Origin: Erythrophleum ivorense
Taxonomy: Eukaryota > Streptophyta > Magnoliopsida > Fabales > Fabaceae
Reading direction: 5' to 3'
Length of the DNA: 64,000 nt
Assembly (NCBI GenBank): GCA_026724425.1
Contig: JAIUCV010000117.1
Location: 1,955,501 to 2,019,500 of the forward strand
The notes below the pieces were generated by a model. That model saw nothing but the letters and a program-made list of their open reading frames with translations, did no database searches and was not told where the DNA came from. This document shows, one piece after another, positions 43,808-54,676 of the stretch. Position 1 is the first letter of the stretch. The number at the start of each line of letters is the position of its first letter. Both the position numbers and the translations under genes were made by a program.

Positions 43808-44895
43808 ACGATTAGTCTATACGACAAACGAGGGTAAATTAGATGACATTAGTCTCTTGAATCTCTTTTATGGTTTCCTTATCCCCATAACGATAACATA
43901 CTAATCAAAGTTTACATTGACCACAATATCAACGAAATTAATGTTTACTTTTAAGTCTTAACATCATCTGCACCAACGGGTGGTTATATTATTTCGACAT
44001 CCTCCTCAAACCAATACATTCAATCCATCAATCTCAAAATCCTATATCAGGTTTAAAAGAAGATAAAATAAATTGTTCGTTTTACCTCTTGGGAAGAAGA
44101 GAACGTAGCCTTGAAGTACTAAATAAAAGAGATAAGAAGTTAAAGAGAGAGCTTGTGTTATGTCCTATATTTCAGAGATAGAACCAAGCAGAGGTTATCT
44201 CGAGTCAACTCCCCTGTGACAGTATCATTTGTATTTAGCTTCTAGGTTCTCCAAAAATGCGATGATGGCCAAGATAGAGAGGAATATTGAATCGATATTT
44301 TGTTCTTGCTCAGCACCTATAACTTATTTTCCAGCATATTACGTCTGCAACAAATGCAATTACCTCCAAAAAGGGAGCAAGAGATATGAAATAAAAGCTC
44401 ACATATAAATAGCAGAAAATTATTATGCCGACATATCGGACATATATATCTCATAGAGATAGAATACTCTAAAAGACTCTTTTTGAATGGTAATCGTCAA
44501 CAACACATATGTATGCAAGAAACTTGTGCAAGTGCAAGTGTCACCAAATTGGATGCAAATGGTTAAAAAAAGTCGTTATGTATATGTATGATCAGATGTA
44601 TCACACAACCTAATTATAGTAACTAAGTTTAGGGTTCAGAGAATAATCTTTCTTATTGATCAAGTCAAAGATCAAGAGATACAAAAGAGGGGTGCCGAGA
44701 TGGCTTTTAGGTCAAGAACAACAAAGAGAAAAGCTTAAAAGTGTTTAAAGTGCGAATTGCTCTCTAGCTCTTTCCGGGAATTCTTGGATATCTTTTTTGT
44801 TGTGAGGAGTTCTCCTTATATAATGAATGGGAAGTCGGTTCCTTTGATTTTCATTCCTTATTGATTTAAGAAATCTTCCTCCTTGTTGTACATTT
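43808..44895. other. Right flank of the pararetrovirus; LTR-like debris
   Basis: No coding signal. 44640-44975 read on the minus strand resembles an LTR (TGTTCCATGAG start, TATA-like ttatataagg near 44818), but I found no matching end or target duplication. The viral 3' end is not definable. Confidence 0.35.
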
Positions 44896-46569
44896 CGAAG
44901 ATCTATTGCATATTCTAGTGAATGTACATTTCGAGGATAGCCAATGATATGTTCAATAAAAAAACTCATGGAACATCTTATTTACATATATATACAGAGA
45001 TCTATAAAGACGTACATGTTCAATATACTAACTATATTTGCTGAAATAGAATCCACAATTGATAATTAGTAAAATTTAAATGATTGTATGCACCGATTGA
45101 GTCTGTGAGTCACACCAACTTGGATATCTTCGATCTATTTTGGAAATCGGGGCAATATAGAGCAGATTTAGATAAGTTTGGATGATATGTTGGTTAAGAA
45201 TATGTTGGTTTTGATGGAGAAGAGATATGATCACTTATAGAGAGAGGGAGAGTTTCCCTTATGACTATATATGGAATTGCGTTCCCCTATTACTTTTTTG
45301 TTTCCTTAACCACCTTAGGTTAATTTGATTAATTATTTTTATTTTAAAGAGAACAAAAAACATTTACCCCAAAGAACAAGGAGACATTAATGTGATGTTT
45401 ATACTCCCTCCGGTTTTTTTAGTTGTCGTTCTCTATTTTTTAACGCAAAATAAGAAAATAATTAAAGTTATTATTTTACCCTTAATTAATGATATGTGTT
45501 TTGTTTGATATGAATAATTTATAAGTTAAAAAGTTAGGATAATATTGTAAAATTTGCAGAAAATACAAATGACAAATAATATGAAACAAAATTTTAACTC
45601 TATAATGACAAATAAATCGAAACGGATGGAGTACCTTATATCGTTTCTAGTAATAATCTACTCAACAACAACTTATTCCTTATTCTTAATGGTTTTTAGG
45701 GCCTAAATGCAAACTGTATCGCAACGGAAAACGACTGGACAATATTTTTAACATTCTCTCGTGGATTCCCAGTGTCGGAAGCGGAGAGTAATGAATTTCT
45801 TATGAAGGAATATGGAGAAAACTGTGTTGAATGTATTTATAGGTCAGAAGGCAATGGAAACTCCCCCAATTGTCCTCGAACATATAAACTTTTTAACACA
45901 ATTTTCTCCAAATTGTTCCTCGAAAAATTTCTTCACTTATGCTTTCGCCACTAGACACCCACAAAAAAATATTAAAAATATGGTTCATTCGTTCTTCTTC
46001 ACGATACTGTGAATGTTTCAGCCCCAAAGACCATCAGAATTGAGGGAAAAGTCGTTGTTGGGATGATTATTTCCAGACATGATATGAGGCATAACATTGA
46101 TGCTCTTGGAAGTCGGATGTGGGAACCGAGAATGCTGAAAGGCCAGCAGAGTTTGGCGAAGTAGGAAAGTGAAGAGAAAAAATGTAAAAGTTTTTTGAAG
46201 GATACTTGAATTAAAAAAAAAAAATTTATTTAGTAGTTGAATGTTTTCAAAAATAATATACAAATATATCAAAAGTGATTTCATTTTACATCATAAGAGT
46301 AGTATATATAGCAAATAAATGTAGAAAATAAATAAATATGAAAATTATCCAACTGGAAATGCACGAGAAAAGATATATACAAAATGGGATATAAAGAAAC
46401 GACATCATATATAGTAAAAAATATGTACTCTATAATTATAATTTTAATATTTCCAAATGTTAGAACATTGATTTGGATTGCAGACAAGGAATCAAGAAGC
46501 GTGACTAATTTTCATTGACCATCTTTATTAGAAAAAATCTTTGTTGTCCAATTATAGTTAGACATATAG
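44896..46569. repeat. 1.67-kb direct duplication, copy 1
   Basis: 1674 bp from cgaagatcta to gacatatag, near-identical to 48701-50375; only a few substitutions and one A-run difference are seen by eye. It contains a Stowaway-like MITE. The sequence after 46569 (agtaagaatg) is absent from copy 2, where the MULE begins. Confidence 0.92.
45404..45631. mobile_element. Stowaway-like (Tc1/mariner) MITE, copy 1
   Basis: 228 bp with terminal inverted repeats CTCCCTCCGGTTT / AAACGGATGGAG, flanked by TA (45402-45403, 45632-45633). The CTCCCTCCG terminus and TA target are the hallmark of Stowaway elements. There is no coding capacity. Confidence 0.88.
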
Positions 46570-48700
46570 AGTAAGAATGATTTCCTTAAGTTTTAAAATC
46601 CACCTAGCATATATAATTTAATTTCTAATTGCAACAAAACAGATTAACCTATAAACAAATTTTTATTTCACCTTTTTGTTTAGATATTATACAATGAATA
46701 TAAACACCAGGCACATTTTCTAAAGTTTTAAAATCCACTTAGCATATATAATTTATTTTTGTTCATTGACCATCCTTATTGAAAGTTTTGTTATTATCCG
46801 ACAATAATTAATTAATTCTATGATGTCAAATAAAATTTAATATTTCATTTTACTTCTCTGATGCGAGGGCTTTTTAATTTATCTTTTGTTGTTATCAAAT
46901 AAACCGTGTAATGCTCCTTTCTGGGTTCTTCACTTTTGACCAAGTGGGAAATGAGCTTTTTACAACCTTAATAAAATCATTGGTGTTTTAAGTAAAACTA
47001 ATAAGGAATAACATACTTCTTAATAAAACCGAAAACCGAGGGCATTTATAGATGCTATATCCATTTATATTATTTTTTCGCAAAGTGATTTTGGAGAATG
47101 AAGGTTTTTCATTTACTCTCACAATTAAAAATCTAAATCGCCATTAATGAAATAAAATAACTTATTCAACATATAGATTTGATGGGATTTGTCTCATCTA
47201 ACTAACCTAATATCTTTAACAATTTAATCCCTATAACTATTAGTCATTATTTTCTAGAAAACATAAATTTCTTGAACCGACTCTATCTTTGAACCCTAAT
47301 TTGGAGAGTTTTTCTTTATCCTTGCAGGAAATTTGTTTCTAGAAACAATGACTATGTGTGACTATGTCGATCAACATTGGTCTCTTGAAACGATTGGCTA
47401 ACTTCATTTCAAAACGAAATCATCTTAAATCAAGTTTGCTGAGCCTGATTTTGACGACAATAATTCATTACATATATTCAAAAGATACTATATGGGATGG
47501 AATGTGTTATGGCCCTTTCCACGTTAAAGATCAGCCCATCAGAGCCAAGGTCCGCTGCACTGCCGACCTACAGTTGATAACAGGCTTTTTGTATCAACTA
47601 CTCAGGCCCACTACTCTCTATTGCTGCAGTGTTTAAGGTGTCAATCCAAATGGAAGTGCTGCAAGAGGAATGCAAAGAAATGATAAACTCAAGTGAAATC
47701 GGGTTTTTGATGGAATTATGAACTAAAGACAATAACTTTAATGCTAAGAATACTTAACAGATATGTAAAAATGAAAGCTTTCAGATATAAATGAGAAAGG
47801 AGGAGTCTTGGGTGAGTATCCTCGGTCAAGGCTGCTTCTGCTCAAGGGGTCTGAGTCTAGAGCAAGTAAAGTTTACGTTTTATGCAAAGGCTGAGGTAAA
47901 CTAGCCACTCTCGTGGTCTAGTCGCTCTGCTGAGTTAAACCCAAAGCCAACTCTCGCTGGTGACCTTAAAACAGCAGGCTTTAAGATGAACAAGCCTTTA
48001 ATCGCATGAGAAGTGCCCCAACAACCAATCTGTTAGGTTGGAAACACTAACCTCCAACACTAGTTCGCTTAGACATTTTCACAAACACCTTATAGGTGAG
48101 GAAAGTCCAGATACCTAGCTCTTATTGATCGGATAAGAGCTGAGGGATTAAAAACCCTAGTGTAGGAATAACCAACTAAACAAGTTGAAGAAGGGGTCCA
48201 CAAGTGCAAAAGATTAAGCCTCATTTTGGAATAAAACTAAAGTTGTGTTGTTATGCGAGTTTCGTATTACATACAAAGTGTTGTTGTCTATTTAATTAGT
48301 CTAGTCATTTTCTCTTTGTTACCTCAACACTTGATACACGGCTTTATCCTATCGTTAGGGATTGGATTGTTATCTCGTCTTTGGCTAGTTGCTGCAAAAT
48401 CAATTTTGTATTTTTTTTTTTTTTTTTTGTATTAACAAAGATACAAACTCCAAATGACTTGTCGTGCTCATATGATATGAAATGAAATGAAATAGTTTTT
48501 GTTTAAAGAAATCTTGGCAAGCTTTAGCTTGGGGCTCGGTGGTAATCGTCGACGACGCATAGACATGTAACCATGGGAGGCTTTATGGTTCTCGTTCCTG
48601 ATCTTGATTTGGTGCGGCAGATCATACATATCCTTCATGCCGGCAAAATGATACATCTGTTTTTAACCTTTTTTTAAAGAAAATGTGTTACTTTATACTC
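46570..48700. other. Spacer between the direct duplications
   Basis: No gene is recognised. 47640-48240 is compositionally different (GC-richer, no homopolymers), but I see no protein or defined LTR. A poly-T tract lies at 48410-48428. If the duplication is tandem, this is the rest of the repeated unit. Confidence 0.4.
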
Positions 48701-50375
48701 CGAAGATCTATTGCATATTCTAGTGAATGTACATTTCGAGGATAGCCAATGATATGTTCAATAACAAAACTCATGGAACATCTTATTTACATATATATAC
48801 AGAGATCTATAAAGACGTACATGTTCAATATACTAACTATATTTGCTGAAATAGAATCCACAATTGATAATTAGTAAAATTTAAATGATTGTATGCACCG
48901 ATTGAGTCTGTGAGTCACACCAACTTGGATATCTTCGATCTATTTTGGAAATCGGGGCAATATAGAGCAGATTTAGATAAGTTTGGATGATATGTTGGTT
49001 AAGAATATGTTGGTTTTGATGGAGAAGAGATATGATCACTTATAGAGAGAGGGAGAGTTTCCCTTATGACTATATATGGAATTGCGTTCCCCTATTACTT
49101 TTTTGTTTCCTTAACCACCTTAGGTTAATTTGATTAATTATTTTTATTTTAAAGAGAACAAAAAACATTTACCCCAAAGAACAAGGAGACATTAATGTGA
49201 TGTTTATACTCCCTCCGGTTTTTTTAGTTGTCGTTCTCTATTTTTTAACGCAAAATAAGAAAATAATTAAAGTTATTATTTTACCCTTAATTAATGATAT
49301 GTGTTTTGTTTAATATGAATAATTTATAAGTTAAAAAGTTAGGATAATATTGTAAAATTTGCAGAAAATACAAATGACAAATAATATGAAACAAAATTTT
49401 AACTCTATAATGACAAATAAATCGAAACGGATGGAGTACCTTATATCGTTTCTAGTAATAATCTACTCAACAACAACTTATTCCTTATTCTTAATGGTTT
49501 TTAGGGCCTAAATGCAAACTGTATCGCAACGGAAAACGACTGGACAATATTTTTAACATTCTCTCGTGGATTCCCAGTGTCGGAAGCGGAGAGTAATGAA
49601 TTTCTTATGAAGGAATATGGAGAAAACTGTGTTGAATGTATTTATAGGTCAGAAGGCAATGGAAACTCCCCCAATTGTCCTCGAACATATAAACTTTTTA
49701 ACACAATTTTCTCCAAATTGTTCCTCGAAAAATTTCTTCACTTATGCTTTCGCCACTAGACACCCACAAAAAAATATTAAAAATATGGTTCATTCGTTCT
49801 TCTTCACGATACTGTGAATGTTTCAGCCCCAAAGACCATCAGAATTGAGGGAAAAGTCGTTGTTGGGATGATTATTTCCAGACATGATATGAGGCATAAC
49901 ATTGATGCTCTTGGAAGTCGGATGTGGGAACCGAGAATGCTGAAAGGCCAGCAGAGTTTGGTGAAGTAGGAAAGTGAAGAGAAAAAATGTAAAAGTTTTT
50001 TGAAGGATACTTGAATTAAAAAAAAAAAAATTTATTTAGTAGTTGAATGTTTTCAAAAATAATATACAAATATATCAAAAGTGATTTCATTTTACATCAT
50101 AAGAGTAGTATATATAGCAAATAAATGTAGAAAATAAATAAATATGAAAATTATCCAACTGGAAATGCACGAGAAAAGATATATACAAAATGGGATATAA
50201 AGAAACGACATCATATATAGTAAAAAATATGTACTCTATAATTATAATTTTAATATTTCCAAATGTTAGAACATTGATTTGGATTGCAGACAAGGAATCA
50301 AGAAGCGTGACTAATTTTCATTGACCATCTTTATTAGAAAAAATCTTTGTTGTCCAATTATAGTTAGACATATAG
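48701..50375. repeat. 1.67-kb direct duplication, copy 2
   Basis: Matches 44896-46569 end to end. It stops exactly where the MULE starts (ggggctg at 50375/50376). Confidence 0.92.
49209..49436. mobile_element. Stowaway-like MITE, copy 2
   Basis: Same 228-bp element as at 45404, with the same TA flanks. It was copied as part of the larger duplication, not by a separate insertion. Confidence 0.88.
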
Positions 50376-50493
50376 GGGCTGTTTTCACTTTTACCCCACA
50401 AATTGAAGTCAAATGCAAAACTAACCTCTTCAATTTTTTTTTATTTTTTGTCCAATTATTTACGAGAATGCCATTACTATTTCGAGTGGTAGA

Positions 50494-51640
50494 CCTCAAC
50501 AGAGGTCTACGAGAGCTGCATAAAGACCAAATACCCCTCATCTTCTACACTTAATTTCCAAAATGCCATATCATCAATATTGCCAACCACCATTTTCGCT
50601 CAATTTGGAGCTGTTAATGCTCCGAAAATTCACTTTTGAGCTACCATTTCTCATTCTCTCAACTCATAAACTCTTATTCTTCCATTTTCTCCCCATTTTC
50701 ATCCCAAAAACTCTATAAGCAAACTCAAATCTTGGATCTTGGCATTTCCGATTGTTTAGCTTACAGCAACGACCGGAGCTCGTTACTGAAGGCTTAAATC
50801 GAAGTTATCAGCCCTCGAATAGCCTTTCTCCAACGCCCATGTAACTTTTCTTCCAAAATTCTAAGATTTTCAGTTTTGGTCCGCCAATGTAGACCTCAGT
50901 TGAGGTCTACTATGACTTAGTAGACCTCAGTTGAGGTCTACTTTACGTAGTAGACCTCAGTTGAGGTCTACTGGTCAACCGTTGCCATTTCCTTTGCAAA
51001 AAAAAAAAACTAGTCGTAGACCTCCACTTAGGTCTACTACACGTGGAGGTTAGTTTTGCAATTGATCGAGAAAAATGTTTTTTCCTGTAGACCGATGTGG
51101 AGGTCTACTCCACGTGGAGGTTAGTTTTGCAATTGATCGAGAAAAATGTTTGTTGGAGGTCTACGGCTTAGGTCTACCTACAAAAAAAAAGGTCTACCGT
51201 TAAGGTCTACGGGGTCTGGTAGACCTCAGGTGAGGTCTACGGGGTCTGGTAGACCTCAGGTGAGGTCTACGGGGTCTGGTAGACCTCAGGTGAGGTCTAC
51301 TAAAATATCTGGTCAACGCAAAAAAATTGAGGTCTACAGGAAAGGTCTACCAGAGGAAAGTCAAACTTGGGTCAACTGAAAACTAACCATTTTGAGGTCT
51401 ACTTTTTGCGGTAGATCTACATGGTAGACCTCGTTTTGCTCCGTAGACCAATTAAGAGGTCTACTAATCAAAACGAGGTCTACCGCAACAAACATTTTTC
51501 TCGATCAATTGCAAAACTAACCTCCACGTGGTGTAGACCTCCGCGGTAGACCTCCGGTCAAAAACATTTTTCTCGGTCAATTGCAAAACTAACCTCCACG
51601 TGGATAGACCTCAGTTGAGGTCTACGACGTAGATCTACGT
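50494..51640. repeat. AGGTCTAC/GTAGACCT motif array 5' of the transposase
   Basis: About 31 exact copies of the octamer on either strand. Many are paired as inverted repeats with 10-bp arms GTAGACCTCA / TGAGGTCTAC around a 2-6-bp spacer (50494-50515, three at 50885-50970). Three exact tandem 30-bp units lie at 51211-51300. Variants include the perfect palindrome GTAGATCTAC (51411-51420 and 51625-51634). Larger inverted blocks (51039-51081 and 51111-51152 against 51490-51531 and 51562-51601) contain CACGTGGAGG and gcaattgatcgag. Confidence 0.93.
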
Positions 51641-51830
51641 TGTAGGTCTACTATTATGTTTTATTTTGTAAATCGTTTTTTTGGTCAATATATCTAATAT
51701 TTTAAAATTTTTCTTGAACAGTTGGGTTTTTTTACTTGTTTACTTGCTTATATATGAGTTTCAAATGTTCATTTGGTGTGATTAAGGCTCTACTTATGTT
51801 GTTTTGTTTGTTTTTTTTTTGTTGCAGAAA

Positions 51831-54270
51831 ATGGTTTGTTTAGCTTCCGTCTATGGAAAATGGCTGATGGTAGAAGACAGGTCATGGCATTTTGAGGTGG
51901 ATAAAGGAAAAGGAGGGAGAGTGTTCTACTTGCGGGATGGTTGTACCCATGAGGAGCTTGTGAGAATGGTACAGTGTGACTATATGTTGGATATGGAAGC
52001 AGAGCTGGTGGAGATATCTTATCCATTGCCAGATGTGATGCTCAATCAAATGCCCTCGGACTTTCCTCCTATGTACGTCACCAACGATGGGCAGGTTCAT
52101 AGCTTGATAGAGTTAGGCAAAACGCATGTGCTGCGCCTTTGCATCTCTGTTCGAAACAAGGATAAAGTTGAGGAGCGAGATGAGGATAGATATGTCGATG
52201 AGGATGAGAATGAAGAAGAGGAGGAACTTTCAGATATAAATTGGGATGCAAATTCAGATGAAGAAGTTGAGGAAGAGGATGATGATGTAGGGGACGATGA
52301 CTATGTGGATGAAGCTTTTGCAGGAAAGAAAGTGGATGACACGGACGCAGAGTATAGCGAGTATGGGAAAGTTCAAGATGAAGATGATTGGGAGAAAAAA
52401 TGTTTTGAGGAAAGGCTTCACAAAGGTGATTTGAATGGTCAAGGTGGAGGAATCAATGGAAATGGGTCAGGCGCTATATATGTGAATCAGAGCTATGTAA
52501 GCAAGGATGCTCTCATATCTGCCTTGCGTCTAAAGGCAGTGGTGTCCAGATTCGCCTTCAAGGTTTCTAAGTCTACTACTAAGCTGTTTGTGGCCAAATG
52601 TTTCGTAGATGGATGCATGTGGATGTGCAGAGCTGCTATAAAGAATGAAGCAAAGAGGTTCTGGGTGACAAAGTATGTCAAGTTTCATACATGTTCTGTT
52701 GTGGACCGTGCCGGATTCCGTAAGGGATGTACTCCAAGGTATCTTGGACAGATCTTTGTAGAGCGGTTTGGAATCATTGATGGAATTGTCCCGAGACATA
52801 TTGCAAACTCAATGAGAGTGATGCTTGGAATTAAGCTTAATTATACCACTGCTTACAGAGCTTTGAAATTTGCGAAACTTTTCGTTAGGGGAACACCAGA
52901 AGGTGGATACGCGAAGTTGCCCTCGTACTTGAGAAGAGTGAAGCAGTCAAACCCGGGCTCCGTGACTGACATTGTATGTGATGAGATGGGTCGATTCAAA
53001 TACTGCTTCTTATCCTTAAATGCTTCAATGTTGGGATTTCAGTATTTAAGACGCGTTATTGTGGTAGATGGGACTCATCTAACTGGAAAGTATGGAGGAG
53101 TTTTGCTTGTTGCAGCCGGACAGGACGCTAATTTTCAGGTCTTCCCGTTGGCTTTTGGGATTGTAGATGCCGAGAGTAACGAATCCTGGGGTTGGTTTTT
53201 CGACAAGTTGCAACAATGCTTTTCACCTCATCCCATGGTGATAGTTTCGGACAGGCATCCTTCCATACATAATGCATGTCTCCGTTTTCTACCTTGGGTT
53301 ACTAGAGGTATATGTTACTACCATCTTCAACATAACATAGTCACAAAATACCAAGCAAAGAACATCATGTATTTGGTGAAAGGAGCTGCCTACGCCCATA
53401 CGCTAATGGAGTTTAACCGTTGCATGGCCGCAATCCGAGCTGCTAAACCGGAACTTGCACAATACTTAGAGGAAGCGGATCCTAAGTTGTGGTCTAGAGT
53501 ACATTTTCCAGGGGATCGGTACAACATTAAGACGAGTAACATTGCTGAATCTATCAATTCCGCACTGAAGAGAGCCAAGGGCTTTCCAATACCTTGTCTG
53601 CTGCAATACATCCGAGAGAAGCTAGGGGTGTGGTTTAACAAAAGGCGAGAGGACGCCTTGAGTCTTCACACCCCATACAGTAAGGGAGTTGAATATTTGT
53701 TGTCTGTCCGTTCACACTATGCAGAATCATACAATGTGGAACACATAGATGGATGGAAGTTCAACGTTAAGGGTGGAGGAGGACCTTATATTGTTGATTT
53801 GGAAAACCGTTCATGTGAATGTGGTGTATTCCTAGTTGAAAAAATCCCTTGTTCACATGTGATTGCAGCGGCTACTGAGGCAAACATACACATGTCGCAA
53901 AACGTTGCAACGACTTACACGAAAGAGGCGCTATACGCGACATATGCACATCCCATATACCCCGAGGCAACACATGATGTAGAGCCAGAAGAAGACATTT
54001 GCCTCCCTCCAGATGTTAAGCCAGCTCCTGGCCGGAAAAAGAAATCTAGGTTTCTAACATGGCTAGAATTGTCTAAGAAGAGACGCACCAAACCAAGAAA
54101 GATGCACAAAATTTATAGTTGTTCGAAGTGCCGACAACCGGGGCATACCCGTCCTCATTGTGTAAGTGTCTTACAACTCACTGTGTATTCATGGTTAATG
54201 TTGATTACATGTGTTTTTAAAAGTTGAATTGTTTGCACTGATTTAGGTGAAGAACGAAGATGTAGACTGA
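51831..54270 (+). CDS. MudrA-type MULE transposase with SWIM and CCHC zinc fingers
   Basis: Coding exons 51831-54161 and 54247-54270 give 784 aa. The ATG follows an intron acceptor (ttgcag), so a leader intron probably lies in the motif array. Residues ~110-170 are strongly acidic. A MULE DNA-binding-like region follows (AIYVNQSYVSKDALISALR). The DDE core has D in VVDGTHLTGKYGG, D in VIVSDRHPSIHNA, and probably E in KTSNIAESINSA. A SWIM finger (CECGVFLVEKIPCSH) and a C-terminal knuckle (CSKCRQPGHTRPHC) complete it. The frame is intact, so the element may be autonomous or only recently disabled. Transposase excises and reinserts the MULE by its ends. Confidence 0.92.
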
Positions 54271-54520
54271 AAAAGAGGTCTACGTCGTAGATCTACGCGG
54301 TAGATCTACGCGGTAGGTCTACGCGGTAGGTCTACGCGGTAGGTCTACGCAGGAGGTCTACGCGTTAGTCTACGCAGGAGGTCTACGTAATTGGTCTACG
54401 CAGGAGGTCTCCAGCTTTTTCATGTTTTTTTATTTAAGTTAATACGAGTCGCAACCTATGCAGCTTTTTCATGTATCAGAACACTTGCACTAATTCGAGA
54501 TCTACATTAGAGGTCTACTC
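54270..54520. repeat. GGTCTACGC motif array between the convergent MULE genes
   Basis: From 54278 to 54415 GGTCTACG recurs about every 12-15 bp (GTAGATCTACGCG, GTAGGTCTACGCG, GGAGGTCTACGC). Two more copies lie near 54500-54520. It sits in the 3' region of the transposase gene, before the 3' end of the protease gene. Confidence 0.9.
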
Positions 54521-54676
54521 CGAAAACAGTTACATTATGATTCATCAAGAAGGTTATAGGTTACACCAAAAAGCATAAGAGCGTCAGTTATAGGTACAGA
54601 GAAAAAATGGTACCATAGCGCTTTTCCAAAGTAAACCCAGTTAATATACAAGATCATCCCAACCCAGTTAATATAG

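Noticed and set aside
44896..50375. The 1.67-kb direct repeats as LTRs of a short element
   Set aside because: They lack TG...CA ends, target duplication, primer site and polypurine tract, and no retroelement protein lies between them.
51146..51379. Open frame encoding a repetitive RSTGSGRPQV-type peptide
   Set aside because: It is just the 30-bp motif repeats read in one frame; it has no start context or homology.
50494..51640. Regularly spaced short repeats as a CRISPR-like array
   Set aside because: The genome is a plant nuclear one, the repeats occur on both strands with irregular spacing, and they lie in a transposon's non-coding DNA; no cas-like genes exist.
51831..54270. Domesticated transposase (MUSTANG/FAR1-like host gene)
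   Set aside because: It lies inside an element with a definable left border and element-specific repeats, beside a Kaonashi-type ULP gene, so it is a transposon gene.
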